From positions 248,001 through 312,000 of the forward strand of contig JBJMQS010000057.1 in NCBI GenBank assembly GCA_045802605.1: a DNA stretch of 64,000 nucleotides. Direction: 5' to 3'. Under the pieces are notes generated by a model. It was not told the origin of the DNA, made no database searches, and worked only from the letters and a program-made list of their open reading frames with translations. The DNA is from JBJMQS01 sp045802605. Its GTDB lineage: Bacteria > Planctomycetota > Planctomycetia > Gemmatales > Gemmataceae. A program made the position numbers and the translations under genes. Of this stretch, positions 17,268-25,926 are shown one piece after another (the stretch's first letter is position 1; each line of letters starts with the position of its first letter).

Positions 17268-18483
17268 CTTGAACCGCCGGAACCGGCGTTCGATAGACCG
17301 GCCAAACCCGGCAAAAAACCGCTTTGAGATATCGGCTCTCCGGGACATGCACGAGCACGGGATGGTCCTCTCCCGCGCCACGGATCGCGAGTACCTGCAA
17401 CTCGCGGCCGGCCTGCCACGCCGCACGGCGAAGCGTTTCGAGAAACTCGCCTTCTGACACGAGGCCGGTGCATGAACAGGTCAGGAAAATTCCGCCCGGA
17501 GTGACGGCCTGCAACGCCAAGCGATTCATGTCGTAATAGCGCTTCAGAGCCAGGGGAATTTCTTCACGGTCGCGCGTCTGCTTCGATGGATCGAGGACCA
17601 CCACATCGAATGTTTGAGCGGAAGGCAACACGTCGCGCAACCAAGTGAAAATGTCGGCACGCACGTAGCGAATTTGAGCTTGATTCAAACCGGCATTTTG
17701 CTTCGCCATCGCTAAGGCTTCTTCGTCGAGGTCCACGCCGACGACCTCGCACGCACCGCCAATCGTTTTGGCGTACACCGAGAACCCGCCGGTATTGCAA
17801 CAGAGGTCCAGCATCCGTCGGCCATTGCAAAATGAGGCCAGCAACTTGCGGTTATCTCGCTGATCGGCGAAAAAACCGGTCTTGTGCTTGCCGCCCGGCG
17901 CCACGCGGAAGCGCACGCCATGCTCGCGAATGATCTCAGTAGGCAATGGGTTATCGGATCGAAAGTCGAATGACTCTTGCTTCTGCACATGTTCGTCCGC
18001 GAACAAACAGAATTTCGCCTGTGGAAAATGTTGAGACAAGGCGGCTCGAATTGTATCGCGCAGACGAAACATGCCGGCGGAGAAGAACTCGATGACGATT
18101 GCGTCGGCAAAGCGGTCTACAACGAGCCCGCTCAGCCCATCGCCTTCGGAATGCACCAGCCGATAACCGTCGGAGACTTGGTCGAGCTTCAACCACTCCC
18201 GGCGAAGTTCCACTGCGCGGTCGATGCGGCGTTTGATGAATTGTTCGTCTACTGGTTCGGCCGGATCGGGCGTCATGACCCGCAAAGCTATGCGCGAATG
18301 GCCGTTGTAGAACCCGCGCCCAATCCACTGCCCTTCCCGATCGAGGATATCGACGACCGAGCCGGGCGGGATCCGAGCCGACGGGCGTTCCACCATCTTT
18401 TGGAAAATCCAAGGGTGGGAGTGGGTCCGCAACGTCTTCATGCGGACCTGTGGCAAACCTAAAGAGGCAGGAATCTCAGACAT
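17242..18483 (-). CDS. rlmI: Class I rRNA large-subunit methyltransferase (RlmI family)
   Basis: From ATG 18483 (a GTG at 18492 is also in frame) the protein has 413 residues. An N-terminal PUA-type RNA-binding domain (HPWIFQKMVERP and GSVVDILDREGQWIGRGFYN) is followed by a Rossmann SAM-binding domain (LDLCCNTGGFSVYA, VVGVDLDEEALAMAKQNA). The catalytic motif is DPSKQT, where most members have DPPKF, and the last motif is LTCSCTGLVS. The family makes m5C1962 in 23S rRNA. It overlaps the Fis-type fragment end-to-end and is divergent from the histidine kinase. Confidence 0.85.
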   Translation of the reverse strand: MSEIPASLGLPQVRMKTLRTHSHPWIFQKMVERPSARIPPGSVVDILDREGQWIGRGFYNGHSRIALRVMTPDPAEPVDEQFIKRRIDRAVELRREWLKLDQVSDGYRLVHSEGDGLSGLVVDRFADAIVIEFFSAGMFRLRDTIRAALSQHFPQAKFCLFADEHVQKQESFDFRSDNPLPTEIIREHGVRFRVAPGGKHKTGFFADQRDNRKLLASFCNGRRMLDLCCNTGGFSVYAKTIGGACEVVGVDLDEEALAMAKQNAGLNQAQIRYVRADIFTWLRDVLPSAQTFDVVVLDPSKQTRDREEIPLALKRYYDMNRLALQAVTPGGIFLTCSCTGLVSEGEFLETLRRAAWQAGRELQVLAIRGAGEDHPVLVHVPESRYLKAVFCRVWPVYRTPVPAVQATSESRTT

Positions 18484-18572
18484 CTTGACCACTGTACAAG
18501 GTTACGGCACGTCGCGCAGACTTGACCGCGGACAACCCGCCGTCATACCGTAGCGACATCGGAGGAAATGCC

Positions 18573-20228
18573 GTGCCGCGGCTAGTGGTCACCGAAGGCG
18601 TCGACGAAGGCCGAGAATTCGACCTTGTCGATCCAATTGTCGTGATAGGCCGCGATTCCAGCAGCACGATCCGCCTGCTCGATACCGAAGTCTCCCGCCG
18701 TCATGCCGAACTCCGTGCCAGCGAAGACGGGAACGGGTATTCGCTTCATGACACCGCCAGCGCGAATGGGGTGTTTCTCAATGGCCGCGCGGTGACAGGG
18801 GCCGGCTTGCGAGCCGGCGACCGCATCCAAATTGGACGCACCACTCTTGTTTACGGCGGTGTTCCAGGCGAACCCAGCGATTCAATCATCGATGAACCAT
18901 TCCGGGTGGTGACTCGTCCCGGCGATGACTTGCCCTCATCGATCATTCAGTCAATCGATGCCGCCGAAGGTTCGCAGATTCTCACACGGCCGGAAGATGA
19001 GAATTCAGCGTGGCTGCGAACACGGCTCGCCAATTTGGCGATCATGTATGAGGCCATCCAGGCGGTCAGCCACATTCTCGATATCGATGAGTTGCTGAAA
19101 AAGATTCTTGAACTTCTCTTTCGATCGGTCGAGGCCGATCGCGGCTGCATCCTATTGCGGAATTCGAATGAGGATCCACTGGTGCCGCGTGCGGTGCGCT
19201 GGCGTGAGACAGGTGGGCCGCGCGGCGAGATCGCGGTGAGCCGCACAATTATCGATCATGTGCTTCGACAATCCGAAGGTGTGCTCGTTACCGATGCCGG
19301 GCGTGACGACCGATTCGCGGGAGGTGCCAGCGTTGTGCGCTTTGGCATCCGCGAGGCGATCTGCGTACCAATGGCCGGCCGGCACGAAACGGTCGGCGTC
19401 TTGTATTTCGATACCTTTCGTGCGACAACCGATGGCGAATCTTCACGCTTCACGGAAGATCATTTGTCGTTGGCGGTCGCGGTGGCACACCAAGCGGCGA
19501 TCGCCGTCGAAGAAACTCGGTACTATCAGGCAAAAATTCAATCGGAGCGGCTCGCGGCCGTCGGACAAGCCATTACCTCGTTGTCGCATCACATCAAGAA
19601 CATCGTGCAAGGCATGCAAAGCGGCGCCGATGTGTTGAAATTAGGCATCAACGACAAAGACGATGTCGCAGTACAAACCGGCTGGCGGCTGATCGAAAAG
19701 AACCAGGGCCGCATTTATGATGTCGTGCTCGATATGCTTTCGTACTCCAAGGAGCGCGAGCCAGCGTTGGAGCCATATTCGCCAGAAAAGATCGTACGCG
19801 ATATTGCAGAACTGATGCGCGGCCGGGCTGCGGAGCATGGTGCGAGCTTGACAGTCGAGTCCGAACCAACTGGACTCGTGTTGTTGGATCCCGAAGGAAT
19901 TCACCGTGCGGTTCTCAATTTGGTGGGCAACGCAATTGATGCCGTTGAAAGTTGCACCGCCCCAAAGGTCACGATTCGCGTTGCGATGAATCCCGATCGC
20001 CAATGGTTGACCATCGCCGTACAGGACAATGGCGTGGGAATCGAGCCAGAGCGGATGGCGAAGTTGTTTCGACCATTCGAAAGCACCAAGGGCTCGCGCG
20101 GCACTGGTCTCGGGCTGGCCGTGAGCCGCAAAATTGTGCGCGAACATGGCGGAGATATTTCGGTAACCAGCCATCCAAATGTCGGGAGTGAGTTCACAAT
20201 TCGAGTGCCGTTGAATCCTGCGCCGTAA
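18573..20228 (+). CDS. FHA-GAF sensor histidine kinase
   Basis: I start at GTG 18573, with GGAGGA at 18561-18566, which begins the FHA domain directly (551 residues). FHA, about 1-90: VIGRDSSSTIRLLDTEVSRR and NGVFLNGR. GAF, about 165-330: RGCILLRN and AICVPMAGRHETVGVLYFD. Phosphoacceptor region: AVGQAITSLSHHIKNIVQGM, with the His in the LSHHIKN box as in NtrB. ATPase: NLVGNAIDAVE, DNGVGIEPERMAKLFRPF, TGLGLAVSRKIV. There are no membrane segments, so it is cytosolic. No receiver-domain gene lies beside it. The activator at 15348 has the same FHA-GAF front end, so the two may work in one pathway. Confidence 0.9.
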   Translation: MPRLVVTEGVDEGREFDLVDPIVVIGRDSSSTIRLLDTEVSRRHAELRASEDGNGYSLHDTASANGVFLNGRAVTGAGLRAGDRIQIGRTTLVYGGVPGEPSDSIIDEPFRVVTRPGDDLPSSIIQSIDAAEGSQILTRPEDENSAWLRTRLANLAIMYEAIQAVSHILDIDELLKKILELLFRSVEADRGCILLRNSNEDPLVPRAVRWRETGGPRGEIAVSRTIIDHVLRQSEGVLVTDAGRDDRFAGGASVVRFGIREAICVPMAGRHETVGVLYFDTFRATTDGESSRFTEDHLSLAVAVAHQAAIAVEETRYYQAKIQSERLAAVGQAITSLSHHIKNIVQGMQSGADVLKLGINDKDDVAVQTGWRLIEKNQGRIYDVVLDMLSYSKEREPALEPYSPEKIVRDIAELMRGRAAEHGASLTVESEPTGLVLLDPEGIHRAVLNLVGNAIDAVESCTAPKVTIRVAMNPDRQWLTIAVQDNGVGIEPERMAKLFRPFESTKGSRGTGLGLAVSRKIVREHGGDISVTSHPNVGSEFTIRVPLNPAP

Positions 20229-20354
20229 GTCAGAGTTTCGCTACGCCGCAAATCTGATGCAATCGGCGCGTTAAATCCTTCCACGTGAATTGTTCGCCAT
20301 TTTCTCTCAAGTCCAGGGCCCGGAAGATGACACGGGAACGGCTTGAGGAAGCCC

Positions 20355-20990
20355 ATGGTACGCGCGTCGTTAGCCGCGGGATTAATCGGAGGAGCGGTCG
20401 GCCTGACCGCTTTGGCCGCCGATTCTCCGCCGCCAGCCGTGCATACTGCCGCGAGCCGCGACCAAGATTGGGTGGTGTCGCACAACGCTCGGAGAGCCCT
20501 CTGGAGCGTTCCTACGCTTGCCGAATTGAATCTGGGAGTCAGGGTCCGTAGCGGTGAAGCCTTCGTCTGGGGGCCAGTCCCGACGGATGACCTGGCGGCG
20601 GAAGCGATCGCCCGGGTTCGGCTCGTCGCCGGCGTCCGAACGGTGGTTAGCGAAATCTACATCTTGCCAGCCGAGGATCTGATTCGGCGACGGTTACAGC
20701 CTCCCACGGCCAAATTAGCCGCTCCAGCGGTGATTTCGCAGCCGGATGCGACACCTGTCGCGCGCTTGGGCCAACCGGAGCCGGCCGTCCGGGCAATCCC
20801 GTCGCGCGTCGTGGATATGGTCGACGAGGCCAGAAACCGCCAAGTGCGCTTTCGGTCACTCCAGATCGAAGTGGCCAATGGAGTCGTGACCATTACCGGC
20901 AGTCCAGACCGAGCGGCTGATGCAATGGATTTGGCTGAAACTGTCCGGCAATTGCCAGGCGTAACCAATGTGGTGATCCGAACTCGTTGA
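20355..20990 (+). CDS. Exported protein with two BON-like domains
   Basis: The start ATG 20355 follows GAGGAA at 20345-20350 and gives 211 residues. Signal peptide MVRASLAAGLIGGAVGLTAL ends near ALA-AD. A BON-like unit at about residues 50-105 (GVRVRSGEAFVWGPVPTDDL) and a clearer one at about 150-211 (LQIEVANGVVTITGSPDRAA, ending LPGVTNVVIRTR) are visible. BON domains bind phospholipid and occur in periplasmic proteins such as OsmY and in secretins. The gene follows the histidine kinase after 126 bp and faces ftsK. Confidence 0.8.
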   Translation: MVRASLAAGLIGGAVGLTALAADSPPPAVHTAASRDQDWVVSHNARRALWSVPTLAELNLGVRVRSGEAFVWGPVPTDDLAAEAIARVRLVAGVRTVVSEIYILPAEDLIRRRLQPPTAKLAAPAVISQPDATPVARLGQPEPAVRAIPSRVVDMVDEARNRQVRFRSLQIEVANGVVTITGSPDRAADAMDLAETVRQLPGVTNVVIRTR

Positions 20991-20995
20991 GCGTT

Positions 20996-23146
20996 TTAGC
21001 CGGCGGTCCGGATATCAATTTCAGGATCTGATCCGCCTTCGGACCGCATGGCGTCCCATTCCTCAGGCTTCAATAGCACCTCACGGGCTTGGCTGCCGTT
21101 GTAATCGCCAACGATGCCATCCTCGGCCATGAAGTCGATCAGACGGGCCGCACGGCCATAACCGACGCCTAAGGCCCGCTGAATGAGTGAGGTGCTGCCC
21201 CGACCTTCACGAAGGACAATCTCAATGGCCTGTTCGTAAAGCTCGTCGCGGGCTTTTAGCCGGTCGCGAGGATTGCCCCCGCCTTCGGGCTCCGTTCCCT
21301 TGGGCCGCAACGTGACCAACTCGGCCACATAATCCGGATCGCATTCCAGGTGCTCCACGACGCGGCCAATTTCCTGGTCGCCGGCGTAGCTGCCCTGGGC
21401 ACGCACGATTTGGCTCGTGCCCGGCTGCAGGAACAGCATGTCGCCTTTGCCCAAGAGCTTCTCAGCGCCCATCTCATCAAGCACGACACGGCTATCGGTC
21501 CGACTCGATACCTGAAAACAAATTCGGGCCGGCAAATTGGATTTGATCAAACCCGTAATGACGTCCACCGTGGGCTTCTGCGTGGCGACGATCAAATGAA
21601 TGCCGGCGGCGCGAGATTTCTGCGCGAGGCGAATCACGTGTGACTCGACTTCCTTTTTCATCGTCATCATCAGGTCGTTCATCTCGTCGATGAAAATGAC
21701 GATGTAAGGCATCGGATAGACGAGTCGCTTACGCTCATCGTCATCGATCGGATTCACGCGGCGATGTATTTCAGCCGGGTCGAGTTCGTTGTAACCGGCG
21801 ATACCGCGGACACGTGCTCGGGCCAACAATTCGTATCGTTCTTCCATCTTGTCCACAGCCCAAGCGAGAATCGCTTCGGCCTTCTTCATGTCCTTGACCA
21901 CCGGGTGCATCAAGTGCGGAATCCGGCCATACTCCGAAAGCTCGAGCATCTTGGGATCGATCATGATCATCCGGCACTCTTCCGGAGTCCGGGTCATGAG
22001 CAAACTCAGAATGACCGCGTTCATGCAGACCGACTTGCCCGTGCCTGTGCGGCCTGCGATCAACAAGTGCGGCATTTCCGCGAGATCGTAAATCAGCGGC
22101 TGGCCTTCCGTGTCCTTGCCCAGGAACAGCGGCAATCGGGCAGCGTGCGTCTTGAGCTCTGAAACCTCGATCAGTTCCTTCAGGCGCACAATCGCGCGCT
22201 TCTCGTTCGGCACCTCGATGCCAACGGTGTTCTTTCCGGGAATCGGCGCCACGACGCGGACGCTCGGCACCTTGAGGTTCAGCGCGAGATCATCTGCCAG
22301 CGTGGTGACTTTGTTTACCCGCAGGCCGGTCTCCAGCGCGACTTCATATTGCGTGATCACCGGCCCCGTGTGAATCCCGACGACACGGACGTTTAGGCCA
22401 AAATCGGTAAACGTCTGTTCGAGCAGATGGGCTTGTTCGCGTAGCTTTGGATCGTTGTCGGTGTACGGAAACGGTTCGGCATCCTCGAGCAGTTCCAATG
22501 GCGGCAGATCATACTCCTCCGGACGGGGTTCCGCTTCCGGCGTCGTGATGCTCGTGATCTTTGGTTTCTTGGGTTTCGCCGGCCGTTCGCGGATGACAGG
22601 TCGAACTTTCTGCAGGCGCGATCGACGCGGCCAGGCGGGAAGTCGCGCATACACCGCTCGGCTGACGCGAATCGACAGCCGAGCCGCGATCAAAACTAAC
22701 CGATCGAGTAACAGTGTCACCGCGCCCCATGCGAGCACCGTGGTCGTGACCACGGCCCAGAAACGGCCCAGATGCGAATCGAGCCACAGCGCCAACCAGG
22801 CACCCAACGAACCGCCCGCACCCGGTTTCAACCAACTGCCAAGGATCATGGCGGGTGGAAACATTAGCCACCAGCCCGACAATCGACGGGCGCTCGCCCA
22901 GGTCGGTTGGCGTCGAAAGAGGAACGCAACGCTCGCCCACCAAATCGCAAGGAACAGATACGTGGTCAAACCAAGTGCGAGGAGCATCTTCGCGCTTACC
23001 CACTCGCTCAAGACCGCAGGCAAGTTGCTCTCGCCGAACAGGTTTCGACCGAGTACCGCCACGGAAAGCAATGCGCCGACCACCGTGAGTGCGGTCGCTA
23101 CACCAGCGAAACGACTAAAGCGCGAACCAGTTTCCGTCACACCCAT
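20996..23146 (-). CDS. ftsK: DNA translocase FtsK/SpoIIIE
   Basis: This 716-residue protein starts at ATG 23146 with GAGGAGA just upstream. Four membrane helices lie at about residues 15-35, 53-75, 85-105 and 125-150, then a Pro/Glu-rich linker. The motor follows: alpha/beta start VVGIHTGPVITQYEVAL, Walker A AGRTGTGKSVCMNAVI, Walker B YIVIFIDEMNDLMM, and VATQKPTVDVITGLIKSNLP. The C-terminal winged helix reads RGSTSLIQRALGVGYGRAAR, the gamma domain that recognises KOPS/SRS-type DNA motifs. It pumps chromosomal DNA through the division septum. Its presence fits planctomycetes, which lack FtsZ but often keep FtsK. Confidence 0.95.
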   Translation of the reverse strand: MGVTETGSRFSRFAGVATALTVVGALLSVAVLGRNLFGESNLPAVLSEWVSAKMLLALGLTTYLFLAIWWASVAFLFRRQPTWASARRLSGWWLMFPPAMILGSWLKPGAGGSLGAWLALWLDSHLGRFWAVVTTTVLAWGAVTLLLDRLVLIAARLSIRVSRAVYARLPAWPRRSRLQKVRPVIRERPAKPKKPKITSITTPEAEPRPEEYDLPPLELLEDAEPFPYTDNDPKLREQAHLLEQTFTDFGLNVRVVGIHTGPVITQYEVALETGLRVNKVTTLADDLALNLKVPSVRVVAPIPGKNTVGIEVPNEKRAIVRLKELIEVSELKTHAARLPLFLGKDTEGQPLIYDLAEMPHLLIAGRTGTGKSVCMNAVILSLLMTRTPEECRMIMIDPKMLELSEYGRIPHLMHPVVKDMKKAEAILAWAVDKMEERYELLARARVRGIAGYNELDPAEIHRRVNPIDDDERKRLVYPMPYIVIFIDEMNDLMMTMKKEVESHVIRLAQKSRAAGIHLIVATQKPTVDVITGLIKSNLPARICFQVSSRTDSRVVLDEMGAEKLLGKGDMLFLQPGTSQIVRAQGSYAGDQEIGRVVEHLECDPDYVAELVTLRPKGTEPEGGGNPRDRLKARDELYEQAIEIVLREGRGSTSLIQRALGVGYGRAARLIDFMAEDGIVGDYNGSQAREVLLKPEEWDAMRSEGGSDPEIDIRTAG

Positions 23147-23203
23147 CGACTCTCCTCGCATCAATCCCGCCAGCCGCTATAACGCCCCGAGGTAGGAGCG
23201 ATC

Positions 23204-23659
23204 ATGTTGCACGTTGCGTTATGGGAGCCGGAGATTCCACCCAATGCGGGCAACGTCGCTCGGCTCTGTGCCGCAACGGGCACGCGGTTACATTTCATTG
23301 GCCGTCTCGGCTTTCGCTTGGACGACCGTCATCTGCAGCGAGCGGGACTCGACTACTGGCCCGCCGTCGATCTTGCGATTCACACCGGCTGGGACGAGTT
23401 CGTCACCGCCATTGGGTCAAGCCGCCTGATCTGTCTCTCGTCGAAGGCAGCGCACGTGTACACGAAGGTCCAATACCAGGACGGGGACTGCCTAGTCTTT
23501 GGAAACGAGTCTAAAGGATTGCCGCCGGAAATCCTCGGCCGATTGGCTCATATCACGGTCACGATTCCGATGCCAAGCGGCAAAGTTCGCAGCCTCAACC
23601 TGGCCACCTCAGTCGGCATTGTCCTCTACGAGGCGCTGCGTCAACGGAATGGCTGGTAA
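23204..23659 (+). CDS. trmL: tRNA (cytidine(34)-2'-O)-methyltransferase
   Basis: This 151-residue SPOUT enzyme has the family length. Visible motifs are the N-terminal VALWEPEIPPNAGNVARLCA, LVFGNESKGLPPEIL with the SAM knot, and the ending TIPMPSGKVRSLNLATSVGI. It 2'-O-methylates the wobble base of tRNA-Leu in E. coli. GAGG stands before the start, and it is divergent from ftsK (57 bp between the chosen starts). Confidence 0.95.
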   Translation: MLHVALWEPEIPPNAGNVARLCAATGTRLHFIGRLGFRLDDRHLQRAGLDYWPAVDLAIHTGWDEFVTAIGSSRLICLSSKAAHVYTKVQYQDGDCLVFGNESKGLPPEILGRLAHITVTIPMPSGKVRSLNLATSVGIVLYEALRQRNGW

Positions 23660-23743
23660 ATCCGATCCGCGGATCGAGCGAGAGTCACGTTTGCATCGAA
23701 GCTGCGGTCACTGGCAGGTCGATGCTGGACACATCACCTGGGC

Positions 23744-24052
23744 ATGCGGCGCGAAATGGAATCGACGATTCACTCTTTGCCGACTTTGTCGCTTCTGCGG
23801 GATCACGTCCGCCAGACGCTCTGCGTCCGCGATCGGCTTGATGCCGCGCAAGCGGAATTGCGCGAAGCGCGGATCGTCCGCGGCGACCGCACATGCGGCG
23901 TGTTCTTTCAGATTCGTGGTCCAAGATTGTTGCGAACCTATGCAATTTGGTCCGGCGACGAAAAGCGAATCCTGTATTACGAATCCACCGGCGTGCGTTT
24001 CGCTGAGACGAAACTGGCCGTCGAACCGAATCCGGATGAAATTGCTGCTTAG
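23744..24052 (+). CDS. Hypothetical protein downstream of trmL
   Basis: This frame gives 102 residues from ATG 23744 (98 from ATG 23756) and stays open upstream to the trmL stop. I prefer it to the longer frame over the same DNA because that one is rich in Cys, Arg and Ser, as antisense or out-of-frame translations usually are. The sequence reads as a small alpha/beta protein (ARIVRGDRTCGVFFQIRGPR, then YAIWSGDEKRILYY), ending in an acidic tail. No family is recognised. It is probably in the trmL operon. Confidence 0.55.
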   Translation: MRREMESTIHSLPTLSLLRDHVRQTLCVRDRLDAAQAELREARIVRGDRTCGVFFQIRGPRLLRTYAIWSGDEKRILYYESTGVRFAETKLAVEPNPDEIAA

Positions 24053-24127
24053 TTTGGCCGCGACACGTTAGCGGAGCGCGCTCGGCTGCGCAAAGCCTCC
24101 GCCTCGCGGCTAACCTAACTCAGCGGC

Positions 24128-24601
24128 TCAACTGATTTCCAAAACCTTGAATCGCAATTTGCCTTTAGGCACATCGATCTCGGCGGTCTCGCCGACTTTT
24201 AAGCCGATGAGCCCTTGCCCGATCGGGCTCGTCGTCAAAATCTTGTTGTTGTCCGGGTCGTCTTCGCCCGGGCCGACGAGCACAAATTCCTCTTCGTCAT
24301 CGAAGTCAATATCCAGGACCTTCACCTTTGAGCCGAAGACGACCGAGTCAGTCGGCAATTGACTGCGATCAATGATGTGGGCCCGGCTGAGTTTCGATTT
24401 TAGCTCGTTGATGCGGGCTTGCAGCATCCCCTGATCTTCGCGCGCGGCATGATATTCCGCATTCTCGCTGAGGTCGCCCATCGCCCGGGCCGTCGCGACT
24501 CGCTTCGTCACTTCCAGCATGTCGGAGTGCTGCATTTGATCCAGCTCAGCCTTGAGCTTTTCATAGCCTTCACGCGTAATGGGGATGCGGTCTTGAGTCA
24601 T
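24128..24601 (-). CDS. greA: Transcription elongation factor GreA
   Basis: This 157-residue protein starts at ATG 24601, with AGGAG nine bases upstream; a TTG at 24610 is less likely. The N-terminal coiled coil (ITREGYEKLKAELDQMQ, LSENAEYHAAREDQGML) holds the acidic tip DLSENAEY that GreA inserts in the RNA polymerase secondary channel to stimulate cleavage of backtracked RNA. The C-terminal FKBP-like domain ends GLKVGETAEIDVPKGKLRFK. Full family length. Confidence 0.95.
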   Translation of the reverse strand: MTQDRIPITREGYEKLKAELDQMQHSDMLEVTKRVATARAMGDLSENAEYHAAREDQGMLQARINELKSKLSRAHIIDRSQLPTDSVVFGSKVKVLDIDFDDEEEFVLVGPGEDDPDNNKILTTSPIGQGLIGLKVGETAEIDVPKGKLRFKVLEIS

Positions 24602-24795
24602 CTTGAACAACTCCTGCTCAACAAATTTCGCCCACGGCCCTTTGGTCAGATGGCCGGATTAAAACACCGAAGCGAACCGAAGGCGCAGCCTGCCTGGCCG
24701 CCACCGGTTCGCCCCATGACGGACATTGTAGGAGGTCCGAGGGCCGGTAGATCAAGGGTCAATCAAATTTTCATGCTAGGGATGACGGGCCCTCT

Positions 24796-24823
24796 TCGTT
24801 CCAAGCAGAGCTTGGGAACGAGG
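24796..24823. repeat. Dispersed palindrome, CGTTCCCAAGC type
   Basis: The arms CGTTCCAAG (24797-24805) and CTTGGGAACG (24811-24820) pair around AGAG, with one extra G in the right arm. The flank GAGGAAAAG gives a run of purines. The same core recurs at 53737-53770 and 54468-54603, where the right-hand half reads TTTGGGAACGAGG. It lies in the gap between greA and the M42 peptidase gene, both on the minus strand. Confidence 0.7.
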
Positions 24824-24832
24824 AAAAGACCG

Positions 24833-25903
24833 CTACGGAGTCCAGTCCGTCTGTGCCGGTAGATTGGCACAGAACTCCGCCAACAGCTTGGCGGCCCCAT
24901 CGAGATCAGCTAGCGCGACTGTCTCCACGGGACTGTGCATGTAGCGATTGGGAATGCCGATCAAACCCGCAGCCACACCCTCACGACTAATTTGAATGGC
25001 ATTAGCATCCGTCGATGATGCTCGTGGCACGCCACGGATCTGCACGGCGATGTCTTGCTGTTTCGCAGTCGTCTCCAGCAATTCGCCGACGCGAGGATTA
25101 ATATTCGGCCCGCGGAAGAGCGCGGGGCCAGATCCTAGTTTCGTTTCGCCAAGCTGTTTCTTGTCATTGCCTGGGATGTCCGTCGCGTGGCACACATCGA
25201 CAGCGATACCCACGGTAGGCGAAATGCCGTACGCGGCCGTGGTCGCGCCACGCAAACCTATCTCTTCCTGCACCGTCGAGACGCAATACACTTCGACATT
25301 CAATGGCCGGCCGTGCAACAGCCGCAGCGCTTCGAACACCGACCATGCGCCGACTTTATCATCCATGCCCGGCGCGCACACGAGTCCATTCTTCATCTCT
25401 CGCAAGCCGAGCGCGAGAGTAATCGTGTCACCGGGACGCACAAGTTTCTCAGCGTCGGCCTTATCCTTAGCACCAATATCGACCCAGACGTCAGTAAAGA
25501 TCGGTACCTTGTTTCGTTCCTCAGGGGTGAGCAAATGCGTCGCACGCCGCGCGATCACGCCCGTCAACGGCCCATCGGCCGACCAGACCGTCAGGTGTTG
25601 CCCGATCAGCACCTGCATGTCCCACCCACCCATGGGCTGGACATACAAGTACCCTTGTTCGTCGATGTGCTGAACCATCAACGCGATCTGATCGCAATGG
25701 CCGGCGAACATGATTCGTTGCGGATTCGGCCGCTGTTCGCGTGGTCGCCGAATAGCGATAACGTTGCCGTGCCGGTCGGTGGTCACTTCGTCGGCATATT
25801 GGCCGGCCCATTTACGCACGATGTCCTGGACAGGGCGTTCGTAGCCCGAAGGGCTCGGCGTGGCCAAGAGATCTTTCAGGAATTGGTACGATGCGTCGTG
25901 CAT
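24833..25903 (-). CDS. M42 family metallopeptidase (cellulase M/FrvX type)
   Basis: This 356-residue aminopeptidase-like protein shows the M42 signature: ATPSPSGYERPV at the N-terminus, metal His and Asp in FAGHCDQIALMVQ, CAPGMDDKVGAWS, VSTVQEEIGLRGA with the catalytic Glu pair, and GIPNRYMHSPVETV near the end. These enzymes form large tetrahedral shells that trim peptides from the N-terminus with two metal ions. The next gene upstream on the same strand is gnd, 23 bp away. Confidence 0.92.
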   Translation of the reverse strand: MHDASYQFLKDLLATPSPSGYERPVQDIVRKWAGQYADEVTTDRHGNVIAIRRPREQRPNPQRIMFAGHCDQIALMVQHIDEQGYLYVQPMGGWDMQVLIGQHLTVWSADGPLTGVIARRATHLLTPEERNKVPIFTDVWVDIGAKDKADAEKLVRPGDTITLALGLREMKNGLVCAPGMDDKVGAWSVFEALRLLHGRPLNVEVYCVSTVQEEIGLRGATTAAYGISPTVGIAVDVCHATDIPGNDKKQLGETKLGSGPALFRGPNINPRVGELLETTAKQQDIAVQIRGVPRASSTDANAIQISREGVAAGLIGIPNRYMHSPVETVALADLDGAAKLLAEFCANLPAQTDWTP

Positions 25904-25926
25904 GTCGCGTGATGTCTCCTGGGCAG

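Noticed and set aside
23499..24071. 190-residue plus-strand frame overlapping trmL and the next gene
   Set aside because: Starts inside trmL in another frame and is rich in Cys, Arg and Ser; the 102-residue frame at 23744 looks more like protein.
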